The notes below the pieces were generated by a model. That model ran no database searches. It saw only the letters and a program-made list of their open reading frames with translations, and was not told the DNA's origin. A stretch of DNA of 64,000 bases. Source: Ophiura sarsii. Lineage: Eukaryota; Echinodermata; Ophiuroidea; Amphilepidida; Ophiuridae. A program made the position numbers and the translations under genes. Positions 1 through 11,559 of the stretch are shown in pieces. Positions within the stretch are counted from its first letter, which is position 1. Each line of letters starts with the position of its first letter. The DNA lies in contig CM069459.1 in NCBI GenBank assembly GCA_035610835.1, forward strand, positions 26,989,570 to 27,053,569, given 5' to 3'.

Positions 1-1300
1 ATGTGCAAAAACAAAGGTTTAAGTAATCGGAACGTCCACCTTTAACCTTGAAATTATATTCAGTAGCGGAAGGTTGTATACGTTCATTTTAGTAGACTTT
101 CTGTCAAAATCAAAAACAGAGGCAGCTATAATGGACAACCTCAGGGTAGAACGCCATCATGAGACTCTGCATGTCTTCCTTTTTAATATCTCGGCTTTAC
201 AATACGTCACGTATTTTCCGCCATATATTGAGTGCAGCATTTAGTTAGTGCTCAGCTTTGTGCTGTTTTTAATTTGACAATATGGTTGTGTATTGTAATA
301 TGATCTCTATATTATTACACCGCCCCGGGCATGGCAAATCAAAATCTATGGGCAAATGGAATTTTGAAAACGATCCTATTCTGTTATATACTTGATCTTG
401 ATGAATACCGAAAGAGTGTATAATCTGTGAATTTAAACAAGTACGAACAAACTCGAACAGCTCGAGGAAATTTGTGACAATTTTCGCTTATATCGTTGTA
501 ATTTTATTTGTTTACATCACGTGCACGTACGTACAATATAGACAGAGACAGAGAATGTGAAAACCAACCAGTAGAGACAAACAATATCATGTGAATATGT
601 GAATCTTAGTTTCGAATTATGTGGGTTAATATTGTAAATGTTTAGGTGATTCGACGCCCCAATTCGTTAGTTGGCAACAATCTAGGCTGGTTCTCTGCAT
701 AATGAACATTGATACTATGCTGATATTAACCGATTTAAATGGAGTATGAACCAGACAGCGTCGCATTACAATTTACATCTGTAACCCGTGTTGCGCAGAA
801 AACAGGCAATCATCACTTAGTATAGACATAGAGATAAATGACCGCGTGAAAACGCCATTTCCCCGCCAAACGCCATTTCCCCGCCGTTATCATTGTAGAA
901 ATCAAGAAATAAAATTTGTTACGTAATATCATGTTAAACTACGCATTTGAAATTTGTAAATTTAGCGGGATATGATCTCTAAAAAGCAATCGTTTAATGG
1001 AAAACCCGGCGGTCCTTAATCACGATATTTGACTATGCCTTTTAGTCAAGTATAATGCATACATACGTTCAAAAATGGACAAAGTGTATTCTGGTATGAT
1101 TTTAATTTGATTTGATTTAATTGTATTGGGTTATCAATCATCATACAGAGATATAAACATCTAAAATACAAACATGTAATACATGCACATAATTAAATTG
1201 CACCAAGCAATTTGAATAACATAATAAAATATGAGCAAAAGTACCAAGGATAGCCCAAAAAGCTTTGAACAAAAAGCTTTTTTTCCATTTTGGTCCTTAA

Positions 1301-1637
1301 CAATAATAATAATAGTAATATTACCGTTCTTATATAGCGCTTTCCACAATGCAAGCACAGTCCCAAAGCGCTTTTTAAATCAATTATTATCGCTGCCAGT
1401 TTAGATATCAGAATCCTTTGGTCGCTACACTTAGGCGGCTACCAGTCGACAAGTGCACAAGCCTATCAGCACTACTTAGATTTTGATATCCTAACAGCTC
1501 CCCAAATATCGCTTGGGTCGACGAAGCAATTGAGACTAAGTACCTTGCCCAAGGATACAAACATGTTGGACCTAATGGGGCTCGAACTCACAACCTTTGC
1601 ATCGTGAGACCGGCGTCTTATCCACTAGACCACACAC
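1301..1637 (-). mobile_element. tRNA-derived SINE, copy 1
   Basis: Read on the minus strand, the head (near 1637-1575) has a tRNA-like A box (TGGTCTAGTGGATAAG) and B box (GAGTTCGAGCC). A ~250-bp body follows, ending in a GCGCTATATAAGAACGG segment and an (ATT)n tail. A nearly identical copy lies at 38550-38898 in the same orientation. The SINE interrupts LCR-A copy 1; the equivalent place in copy 2 (near 15425) lacks it. Non-coding, mobilised by a partner LINE. Confidence 0.85.
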
Positions 1638-1834
1638 GCTCACAAGCATAGAAAGGCAGAAAAAACCCAGAAATACAAATGAAACGCATGAATGAAGCAC
1701 AACGCCAAACGAAAAACAAGGACAAAACAAATGAAAACAGGGCACGAGCACAAAGTGAGACCAGCTCAAGAGTCAATTGAATCATAACTCGCCAAGTGTC
1801 TTTTAACTAACTGTTTGAACAAACTAAATTTGAT

Positions 1835-2342
1835 GGTGTTCTTGATTTCGCTCGGCATACCAGTATCGAACATAATAGTTGTCAGAATCGTTCGATACTG
1901 GTGCGATACTTTTTCCCCTTGCGTATGTTTTATCTTTATCATGTGTAAATTATGCAAGTTGTTCTTGTTTTAAAATTATTTGTTGCTTATGTAATGTCAA
2001 ATAACTTGTTTCTTGGTTTTTATATTGTACAGCGCTTTGAGGCCTCTGCTATTAGGTGCTCTATAAATTCCAGTTATTATTATTATTATTATTATTATTT
2101 TATTGTTCCAGTGTCGGTCGATACTGGAACACCAAATTGTATCACTGTATCGGCCAATACTGGAACAATTTTATGTCCCAGTATCAGGCTACACGTGCTA
2201 CCAGGTAGGGATGTGTCCCAGTATTTGATGATACTGATACACTATGTTCCAGTATCGCCCTGTACTGGAACATTATATGGGCCAGTATAGGATGATACTC
2301 GTACAGTCCAGAATCTGGGACGGTCCTAAAGAACACTTTCCT
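1835..2342. mobile_element. Palindrome-array element, copy E1a (interrupted)
   Basis: A run of imperfect 20-bp palindromes of the form CCAGTATCG-NN-CGATACTGG, separated by 12-16 bp. The right end reads GACGGTCCTAAAGAACACTTT, a diverged form of the family TIR; the left end (GGTGTTCTTGATTT) is weaker. It corresponds to E1b in LCR-A copy 2, so it predates that duplication. A retroelement 3' end splits it at about 1905-2102. Confidence 0.75.
1905..2102 (+). mobile_element. Non-LTR retroelement 3' end inserted in a palindrome array
   Basis: About 195 bp absent from the paralogous site (15640-15660). It ends with a segment of the type 'ACAGCGCTTTGAGGC...CTCTATAAATTCC' followed by an (ATT)n microsatellite, characteristic of 3' ends of CR1/L2-like LINEs and dependent SINEs in marine invertebrates. 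No coding capacity is present. Confidence 0.65.
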
Positions 2343-2953
2343 CCCAAAATGTTATAATTTAATGGACGGATATATGACCGGAAGCCGAATGTCTGTTGCG
2401 TTCCCCATCTACTAATCCAAAGGTCAATGATGTAAGCTATAATACCTCAGCTGTTAGAGACAAGCACTTTACCAGCGCGTCGTTCAGTAATTACTGCCCT
2501 AAATATAGCACAATCAAATATAATCCGTGAAATCAGTGAGGTGCAAACAGCAAAAAACATTCTATCGACGACCTTATAAAAGATGTATCAGATGTCTAAA
2601 CAAAACAGGTTTGGTTTGCAGTTTATTAGAATTGTTCTCGTGGATTAATTTTTTATCATAGCTCATCAGCCATGATCAACATGTATGGAGCTCGAGTTAC
2701 TCAATACTTTGTAATCAACCCCTGGAGTGTGTTTGTACATTCAGTAAAGCAGGTAATCCTTGTTTATGTTTCAAATATTTTAACCTTGTGAGAGTAGAGC
2801 CTTCTTAAACGGATTCTATTTCCCCTAAGAAGGACTTCAATTGTTGTCGAAACTGTTTGAACATTGATACTGTACGTCGTACACATATACAGAGATAATT
2901 TGTAATTGTTAGCAAATAAAAAAAGAAAATGTATAAAATATATAATGTCAAAT

Positions 2954-3268
2954 AAAGTGTACTTTAGGGCCCAGATACTGGTATACCAGTATCGTTCAAT
3001 ACTGGAACATAAAAGTTGCCAGTATCGGTCGATACGGGTTCGATTTTACTGTTCCAGTATCGGGCGATACTGGTACACAAGATACCAGTGAGATTTATTC
3101 CAGTATTGAACAATACTGGTACATAATTATGTTCCTGTATCGGGCGATACTGGAATATGTTATATGTGCCAGTATCGGTCGATACTGGAACACTGACATT
3201 CTACCAGTATCGAACGATAATCGGACAATACTAGTACAGAATCTGGGACCTAAAGTACACTTTTTTCC
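2954..3268. mobile_element. Palindrome-array TIR element, copy E2
   Basis: Starts AAAGTGTACTTTAGGGCCCAG and ends with the inverse (CTGGGACCTAAAGTACACTT), giving ~20-bp TIRs. Between them are about eight imperfect copies of CCAGTATCG-NN-CGATACTGG. It has no coding capacity. LCR-A copy 2 keeps only the first few bases of this element (17481-17495), then diverges. Confidence 0.85.
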
Positions 3269-3290
3269 ATTTTCCTTTCCGTTAGAGAAA

Positions 3291-3543
3291 TCAGTGAGGA
3301 AAACGTTTAACCCAACGCTGAATCAGTGAGGAAAACGTTTAACCCAACGCTGACCAGATAATAAAAAACTACGTTTAACATTATATCTTGTTCCCAAAAA
3401 GAAAAAGTTAAAATAGTTTTCATTAACTGGTCAGCGATGTCAGTGCGTTGGGATTAGCGTTCTCTTGCGCGAGCAGCTTTACGCGAATTGACTACGCAGC
3501 ATGCATTGAACGCGCGCTCCGGGAATATTGTCCTCACTGACTT
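3291..3543. repeat. Hairpin-like repeat with nested inverted and direct repeats
   Basis: A ~32-bp direct duplication beginning AATCAGTGAGGAAAACG (about 3290-3352) is followed by an inverted counterpart: CCAACGCTGACCAG pairs with CTGGTCAGCG near 3428-3440, and TCAGTGAGGA pairs with TCCTCACTGA near 3532-3541. This looks like an old foldback MITE. No target duplication was identified. Confidence 0.45.
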
Positions 3544-4788
3544 CGCTAACCGGAAGGAACATATTTTAGTTTGCCGTAAGATCGCGTAAACCCTGCATTA
3601 TTCATTCATGTTATTATGTTTTGAAGGTGACATTATGGTGATGCTCGAAAAATGTAGTCCTTGTTTCACGAAGTATAGAACTTTTTTTTTTTAATTGCAA
3701 TGAAATATATCGATAATAAAAGGTTTTGGATCACACGTCTTATGAGAGTTCACATAAGTAAATCAAGATTACCTGAGTGTGGTCACCATGGGTAATGTCA
3801 CTCAGGGTAGACTATCATATGGATGAGGTCACCCCGAGTGAGGTCGCTTTAATACCACTTTACGATCAAAACAATACAAAGGTAAAATCATATGTTTTTG
3901 CTCTAAAACAAAATACTATATAATAATGAAAGCAATGTTTGTGTTTTAAGAGTTTATCGCACTATTACATTTACACAAATTGTTTTACAAGAATTGGGTC
4001 ATTGAAATATATTTGTTCGTATAATTTTAAGAATAATGAAAATATAACTAATTATTTATCAAAATATTAATTTTCCAAAGATTGTTCCACAATGTAGTAA
4101 ATGTAGCGAAAAAAAATCGTTGCAAATTGTCTGTAATATTTATTGCAAATTAATGTCTGTAAGAAAAGAAAACTCGGGTGGTAAACACCATAGAAAAAGG
4201 AAATATTAAAACAAGTAAAATAATGAAGATAATCCCATGTGTAAATCTACCTTTTAAACATGAAATAAGAAGCATTGAATTTTTCACCTAAAACCAAATA
4301 TTTTTGCCAAGATAATGTTTGAATTAGTAACGATTCCGTATATTTTTTGGTTTCTTCTTGAATCAACAACATATTGCAATATATCCACCAAATTAAGAAT
4401 CTTTCGACAAGTAATTCAAATATTGAAAAATGTGATTTTTTTAAAAATAATATTTAAGACAAAAAAACCCTCACAAAAGTTCTTCAACGGACCAAGATAC
4501 AAAAAAAAAAAAAAAAAAAGCGTATTGAGAACATCTTATTCCATATATCTATGTTAACCTACGTAGCAAAAATGGAAACTTTATGAAATCTGTAACGGTA
4601 ACGGTAATGGCATTATTGGTCCTTAACAAACCCTGCTAGTAAAGTGTTGTACTTTTGCGCCCAGTGCACGTGCGTACAATATAGGCATGGTACTTGAAAA
4701 CCAGCAAGTGATTGAGATAAACGATAGCGGAATAGCCTATCATATAAAATATCACGATATGATATTAGCCTAGGACATGTACGGTTTG
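3544..4788. other. AT-rich stretch without a gene
   Basis: No supportable coding region. It holds an 8-bp hairpin near 3773-3808, a poly(A) run at about 4501-4519 and, near 4650-4760, a short fragment resembling LCR-A around 515-600. Otherwise I see nothing. Confidence 0.6.
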
Positions 4789-5379
4789 ACCTAGACAAAA
4801 TTGCAACATAAATGGTTTTTGTTGTAATTGTTTCAAAATGCCCTTCCGAGCATTATATTAAAAATCGATCAAATCTGAAGTTGGGGAAAAAATGCTAATT
4901 TGCATAACAATATATGGGTACATTTAGCCATATTAGTCGGGTATATACAGGGGTTACCGTGCACCCCCACCACCCAGGACTCTCCCTAAACCAACTTTCT
5001 TGACTCTGTTCATGGTCCTAAAACATAGTCAGGATGTTACCAAAAAACAATTTCGTGTTATTCAAGATGGCGTCCAAAATGGCCGCCAAAACTGGTCAAA
5101 TTTCATAAAATGACATATAGCAATCAAAATGCGTAGAGAAAGTATAGTTTTAATAGTGGGATTTATGTATTAGACAACTAGAGATTCATATCCAGTAGTT
5201 TTGCTTTGTTAACATACCAAAATCCAAGATGGCCGCCAAAAATGGTAAAATTCCATAAAATGGCATATATCAACCAACATGTATGATCAGAGTATAGTTT
5301 TAACAATGGAATGTATGTTAGACCACTAGAAACTAATATCCAGCATTTTGGCTTTGTTAACATACTTAAAATCCAAAAT

Positions 5380-5450
5380 GGCCGCCAAAATGGCCGCCAA
5401 AATGGCCGCCAAAATGGCCGCCAAAATGGCCGCCAAAATGGCCCCAAAAT
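5380..5450. repeat. 12-bp minisatellite AAAATGGCCGCC
   Basis: At least five perfect tandem copies of AAAATGGCCGCC, then a degenerate one, inside the left half of F1. The same motif occurs singly in the other F1 subrepeats, so this is a local expansion of an element-internal motif. Open frames here (repeated NGRQ or WRPF) are artefacts of the 12-bp period. Confidence 0.9.
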
Positions 5451-5954
5451 GGCTCTAAATATTGTGAAATCCACCAAAATGTATGTATTAGACCACTAGT
5501 AATTCATATCCAGATTTATTGCTTTGTAATCACATACTTTAAGTCCAAAATGGCTGCCATAATGGCCGTTGTCAATGTAAAAATAGTCTAAGAGTGTATA
5601 CTATTGCATCGCATTCACCAAATACAATTTAGTATTATGTTCTAAACTGCTAATTATACTGCTTTTCAGTTATTTTAACCTTGTGCAACCAATTGGATAT
5701 TTTAAAATACTTAAACTAGATATACAGCCCATAGGCTTTATCATAGAAATATAGCGAATGCTGATAGATTAAGGGTATTAGTATTACATAGTCATATTAG
5801 TATAGGCATTTACAATATTAAAAAAGGTCATTTAACATCAACTTAACCATCTGGCAGCCATTTTGAAAAGTCATACATAATCACAATTGCCACAGAGGTG
5901 GGTCTCTTATCTAAAAGCAATAGCTTAGCAGTTTATAACATACTTTTGGTGAAT

Positions 5955-6025
5955 GTGCTGCAAAATTGCACCGCTTTGAACCCTTTGGAAAAGGCGCTAT
6001 ATAAATACTGATTATTATTAGTATA
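5955..6025 (+). mobile_element. Retroelement 3' tail fragment
   Basis: A 'CACCGCTTTGAACCC...GGCGCTATATAAATACTG' segment followed by ATT repeats, resembling the tail at 2030-2102. It is a short remnant in the centre of F1. Confidence 0.5.
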
Positions 6026-6386
6026 ATAATACTCTTATAGACTATTTTTACTGAAAATACTGGATATGAGTTACCAGTGGTCTAAAACGTTCATCCCATT
6101 GTTAAACTATACTCTCATTGTACGTTTTGGTTGATATTATCCCATTTTATGGAATTTGACATTTTTTGCAGTCATTTTGGGACCCATTATGGGGCCCGTT
6201 TTGGCAGCCATTTTGGATTTTAAGTATGTTAACAAAGCAAAAATACTTGACATGAGTTACTAGTGGTCTAATACTTACATCCCATTGTTACAACTATGTG
6301 TTCATCATACATTTTGGTCGATATTGTGCAATTTTATGGCATTTTGACAATCATTTTGGCGGACATTTTGGATTTAAAGTATGTTA

Positions 6387-6919
6387 GGGGAGACGCCAAA
6401 ACTCGACCGCCCGTTGACTGCCGGTTCCGCCCGGTTCCGCCCGGTTCTTTCAGGTCAAATGTTTTACTGGTATATGAATATTCACGCATGCAACACTGAA
6501 CAACCGCCGGTTGACTTAATGCTGTAACCGGACCAATTTACACTATCAATTTGTTACTTTGCGGTCATAATAGCTCTCTCTATAATCGTTCTATAAAAAT
6601 AACCATTGATAGACTTTCGGTATTGATTTTAAAAAGTTAATTGAGCTATAAACAGATTGAAAAAGCCAACCCCAGCGAAAATCAATAGCTGCATTGTACT
6701 GGTTGTCAACTGAGACTTAAGTGCCCATTAACTCAAGATTGTATTGCTCACGCGTGTGACGAGGCACTTTCAACCGGTCGTGTTCACCAGAGTGTAACTA
6801 TTTGACCTCATTATGTGTGTATATTATAACAGACGACACGTTTTGTGAGAACCGGGCGGAACCGGCCGTAACCGGCCGTAACCGGCGGTCAACGGGCGGT
6901 CGAGTTTTGACGTGATCCC
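6387..6919. mobile_element. TTA-flanked MITE (PIF/Harbinger-like), nested in F1
   Basis: A 533-bp element with TIRs beginning GGGGAGACGCC / GGGATCACGTC and continuing through CAAAACTCGACCGCCCGTTGA. It is flanked by TTA at 6384-6386 and 6920-6922. Uninterrupted sister subrepeats in F1 (near 6222 and 7074) read GTATGTTAACAAAGC, which is the expected empty site. Three-base TWA duplication and G-rich termini match PIF/Harbinger. Subterminal CCGGTTCCGCCC repeats are present; there is no transposase. Confidence 0.85.
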
Positions 6920-7490
6920 TTAACAAAGCAAAAATACTGGATATGAGTTTCTAGTGGTATAACACATACATGTCATTGTTAAAACTATACTTTGATCATA
7001 CATTTTGGTTGATATGGAATAGTATGGAATTTTACCATTTTTGGCGGCCATTTTAGTGGCCATCTTGGATTTAGGTATGTTAACAAAGCAAAAATACAGG
7101 ATATGAGTGTCTTAGGGGTCTAATACATACATCCCACAATTACAACTTTTCTTTCACCACGCATTTTGATTGCTATGTCATTTTATAGAAATTTGACCAG
7201 TTTTGGCGGCCATTTTGAACGCCATCTTGAATAACACGTTTTTGTTGTTGTAAACATCCTGAATATGTTTTAGGATCATGAAAAAGTTGGTTGGGGGAGT
7301 CCTGGGTGGTGGGGTTGCACGGTAACCCCTGTATATACCCGACTAATCTGGCTAAATATACCCATATATTGTTATGCAAATTAGCATTTTTTCTCCAACT
7401 TCAAATTTTATCGATTTTTAATATAATGTTCGGAAGAGCATTTTTAAACAATTACATCAAAAATGGTTTATGTTGCAATTTTGTCTAGGT

Positions 7491-8324
7491 ACACCCTTTT
7501 TTTTGGTTACATTTCCTAGGCTGGATTTAAAAGAAAATAAGTTCTAGACGAGATTTATATTACACGTGCACATTATTGATATTGACATTTGGTATTAATC
7601 GAGATCATTGACACTGTTCATGCAGCAATTGGAACAAATTGATAATCTATGACCCGTTTATACTCTATTTCCCTTTCTCCGGACAGTGACGTAACTGTAC
7701 AGGCGCAACATTTACGCACGCGTATGTGTCTTCCACTTTTCTACACGTGATACGCCAGCGCTTTAAGTAGGCGCGCCCGTTGATGAACTGCAATGAGTAA
7801 ATGACGTAGTATACGCCATTTCATGATAATACTACTATTAGTTGACAATTTTCTTATGAACGTTGACATTTTTGATAATCCCGGAGTAACTTTCACACGT
7901 TTCTAATAATAATAATAATTACTTGATTTTATAACTCACACTTGTCCATCCTACAGGATTCTCCAGCCGCGATTGCAATACTTATTACGCTTCCATTAGA
8001 AAATCTTCACAATCATTTCGCTTCATCTTTTTGGCTGCTGGCTAAGTTTCCAATCATATCAGCACTTACATTGTAATAAAAAGGAAATACAAAAATTAAA
8101 AAGGATACCAACACGTTGGCCACAGCGTTATATAACTTTCAAGTTTACAACCTCCTGGTTGTGAGCCCCATTCTGTACCGCTAGACAACACGTGCTCTTC
8201 TAGAAAAGTCCGAGAGAAAATCCATATTTTTATGAAGCGTTTTTGGCACTTAAGATGATTTAGAGTTAAATGACTGCAGATCAGTTGTCTAGAGGCTACT
8301 ACTATAGCGGAACTTCGTATCATT
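7491..8324. other. No gene; degenerate SINE trace
   Basis: Mostly AT-rich with no supportable gene. At about 8105-8205 a degenerate version of the 1301-1637 SINE head is visible ('CCAACACGTTGGCCACAG', 'TTGTGAGCCCC', 'CTAGACAACACGTGCT'), minus strand. Confidence 0.45.
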
Positions 8325-8745
8325 AGATTTTGCACCGAGGAATGTTCATAGAGGTGCAGCAGCCGAGGGAAATTGCAATGAATGAAGGAAATGCTAGGTA
8401 ATTCAGCACTCAATTGTTTGGTTATCTGGATCGTACAGACGCTGCTACCCTGATAACACAGAACCGTCCGCCCAACTTCGGCATTTGAGAAAGGTCGATT
8501 GTGAAAGCGCGCGAAGCTTGTTTCGTCACCTTTACGCGTACTGCCGCACCTTTCTACCGCACCCTTTGTCATCCCTGCAACTGTTCAGCGCACTACGTTC
8601 AGCGCACTGCTTGCCCTTGGTTTCATTAGATTTCCACAGAGTAATTTTTACAGAGTTGCAGCAGGAATGAAGGAAATGTTAGGCAATTGTTTGGTTGGTT
8701 GTCTGGCTCATACAGACGCTGCTGGTTCCCAGCATCATAAGCTCC
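8325..8745. repeat. Local direct duplication, ~300-bp period
   Basis: The segment around 8325-8445 (TCATTAGATTTT...GCAGCAG...GAATGAAGGAAATG...ACAGACGCTGCT) recurs, diverged, at about 8625-8740. A 158-codon frame on the minus strand across it (8096-8572) has no recognisable domain and is not annotated as a gene. Confidence 0.55.
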
Positions 8746-10030
8746 ACCAAATTCATCTATATTTGGATAAGTCACAGGGATCTAGATTGACTAAAGTACA
8801 AGGTAGTTTGAACATTGATACGATACCGTTAATTGATTTAAATGGAGTATGAACCAGACAGCGGCACATGATCTGTTCACGCGTGTGGAATGGCAAACAG
8901 CCATTCGTCACTTAGTAGTCAGTTGAGTCTGCTCCGGATTGAAAACAATCCTATTTTTCCGATTTTCAACCGTAAGATAAATCTCTTATCTCTGTTAAAG
9001 AAATTCATCAGTGTATAATTAAGGCTTATATTTAACGTAAACATTATCACACTTCTCGTCGCGGTATATTAGGCTCAAAAGGAGTAATGTCGACATGTAT
9101 TGCGAGATGTTGGGGTCATGGGTGAGATAAAAATCATCGGACTAGCTGCCGCGAGGAATTCCCAGTAGTACCTAGACTGCTCTCAATTGGTAAATATGTT
9201 AATTTGTATGCAAATATATAGGGCTGAAAAGCAAAGATTCAATAATTGCACAAATTGACGGGTAAACGTTACACGGTGGCGCATACCCGTCAATTCTTAA
9301 CGCCCTCAAGTGAAACGGGCTCTCGCTCCGGAGTTGACTGGTATTATAGTACTATCAACATAACGTCATTTTGTGAAAAAGACGTTTCTTCATTAAATAT
9401 CGATGTCGTCCAAGAAGTCCCAGAAGAATATTACGTAATTTACAGGTCTAACAACACCATATGAAATTGCAAACCATATCCAACCATATACAAAAAGACG
9501 AAGAGCTTTAATAACGATATTTGATTGTGCCCTTTAGTCACGTATAAAGCATAGGCTACGATATCAGTACAAAAACGTTATAATACAATGAACGGATATA
9601 TGACCGGAAGTAGAATGCGTGCCTGTTGCCTTCTCCACCCACTAAGCCAAAGGTCAATGAAGTAAGCTATACCATGGGTCAATGGCTATTCCTCAGATTT
9701 CCGTCGCAAGCATTTTGTCAGCGTCATCTTTTAATTAGTTAATTACTGACCAAAATCACACACTCAAATATAATCCGTGAACTAAATGAAACACAAAAAA
9801 CAAGAGCATGATATTTATATGGCCCTGTAGAAGAATGGTCAAGTTTGTAATTGCTTTCGATTTATTGGAATTGTTCTCAGGGATTGTTATTACAGCTCAG
9901 TCGTGATCAACATGTGTATAGCTCCCGTTACTCATCGTCCGCTAATCAACTCGTGGTCTGTCTGTGTGTTTTCAATCAGTTATAAATAAGAAATTCTTAT
10001 TTTGAATTAAAATATTTTGTAACTTGTGAG
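8700..10030. repeat. LCR-A, copy 3 (degenerate)
   Basis: Blocks at about 8715-8900 and 9490-9990 match LCR-A copies 1 and 2 in order and orientation, for example 'GATTTAAATGGAGTATGAAC' and 'GGATATATGACCGGAAG'. The intervening ~590 bp differ. No gene is seen. Confidence 0.7.
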
Positions 10031-11559
10031 AATCGAGCCATTTTATTGTCTACCGCTGAACTTAACTCTATGTAGCTAAGGAAGATCACGACATCATTGA
10101 GAGATTTAATCGAACAACTGGGGCAAACTAGAAACCACAATCTTAGATACAAACGTAAATACGAGTATCAGAGCTCCTAAAAGGTTTTAGGCACCATACA
10201 CTTTCAACGATCAATGATCAGACATTTTAGATCTTCAAAAGTTTTCACTCTGTCCTATAACGCCCTCAATTAAATAAGTGGTGCTTCAATGGCGATAAAA
10301 CCCAATATGTACCTACATGTTTTGCACACACAATAATTGCACTACATTTGTATTTCATTCATGCCTATGATTATAAATCAGAGAATGATTGAACGTTTTG
10401 TCAGATATTAACACTTTCGGCGTCACGACGCGACTTAATTTCGAATTGCTCTACTTGAAAACAATACTTGGTTACAAAAGAGCATCTTGTTTTTCATAGT
10501 ATTAAGTTTCGCCACCCATAGTACTGTAATATGGAACATCGGACAAGTTGACTATCAAATTTGACCTGGATCAGTAAGACTTGGAATTCAAATGAGTGTC
10601 CAGTCCCTACGTCCCTACTGTTATACACGTTTCATACGCACTGGTTTTATTAACGCTTTAGAGTTGAGTTTCGCACGATTCGACAAGCGCTTCCTTTAAA
10701 CTACTTGATGTGTTTCAAAATTTATAGGTCAAGAATATGTCATATTGAGGAGACAATGATACCCTACCCAAATTGCTTCAGCACTTCCTGCTCTTCCCAT
10801 TGACCTCAAGATGCTAAGACAGCAGCAGTTTTAGGGTGTTTTGTTTTATGTGTGGATTATACATTTCTCGGGTTATTCTATACAATATTACTACTACTAA
10901 TAATAATAAAACCATATTTATAAAGCGCCTAATATCGAGATCCCTAAGCGCATAAACATAAAATCAATTAAAGATAAATACAATCAAGAATAAATATTAG
11001 AAAAAGCCATTGTGAACAAATGAGTATCAGAGCTCTTCACATATAGTTTCACACATGCGCATACCCGCCAAATAAGTTATCAAATAGTAAAGGCAATCAG
11101 CGATGTCAAAATAATAAATACAAATAAGGCTTAACTTATATAAATAGATGTGCATTACCCTCATTTCCACACCCCGGGATTGTAACGAATAGTTCGGCAT
11201 TATTATTTCATTTGTCAAAGGACTGGCCATAGTTTATATTATACAAAAACAAAGATTCACATAATCTCAGTTTTAAAAAACGATGAATGTGTTAAAGCTG
11301 AAAACTAAACTAACCTCATGAACCATGGCTGTTTGAATCTAACTAACCTCTACCGTAATAAGAGAAGAACATTCATTCGCGTAACAGGAAATAAGTGTAA
11401 GAAAGTCAGTATCAGTCACTACGTTGGATTATTTTTATACACACAACATTTACCCTCGCAAAAAGAAACGAAAGTGGAGTTTGTAACACTATCGCAGCAT
11501 ATTCCGATCATGGTACACTAGAAATAATAAAGTGTAGACTTAGTGTAAATAAGTGAAAT
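10031..11559. other. No gene; LINE tail remnant at about 10880-10990
   Basis: AT-rich sequence without supportable coding. Near 10880-10990 'TTATAAAGCGCCTAATATCGAGATCCCTAAGCGC' (quoted in part; preceded by ATT-type repeats) resembles the minus-strand 3' end of the LINE at 53.5 kb. The remainder shows nothing I recognise. Confidence 0.4.

Larger units (their letters stand above)
1..2953. repeat. Low-copy repeat LCR-A, copy 1 (truncated by window start)
   Basis: This stretch aligns in direct orientation with 14018-17490 over nearly its whole length, by eye at roughly 90% identity. It carries insertions the other copy lacks: a SINE (about 1301-1637) and a retroelement tail (about 1905-2102). 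No convincing gene is present. Near 2655-2755 a frame ending at an AG/GTAATC junction recurs in copy 2 with several non-synonymous changes; I do not regard it as a supported exon. Confidence 0.85.
4789..7490. mobile_element. Foldback-type element F1 with long terminal inverted repeats
   Basis: The first ~370 bp (from ACCTAGACAAAATTGCAAC) are the reverse complement of the last ~360 bp (ending GTTGCAATTTTGTCTAGGT), by eye ~90% identical. Inside each arm lie ~170-bp subrepeats containing AAAATGGCCGCC and 'CTTTGTTAACATAC', in opposite orientation in the two halves (about 5060-5560 and 6040-7200). The non-palindromic centre (about 5570-6040) includes a retroelement tail. No transposase frame is visible. 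Structure matches foldback-type non-autonomous DNA transposons. I could not find a convincing target duplication. Confidence 0.8.

Noticed and set aside
5178..5499. Repeated WRPF or NGRQ peptides
   Set aside because: Product of the 12-bp minisatellite AAAATGGCCGCC read in both strands.
8096..8572. 158-codon frame on the minus strand
   Set aside because: It begins in ordinary DNA and ends in a degenerate SINE head and a local duplication; composition and lack of motifs do not support a protein.
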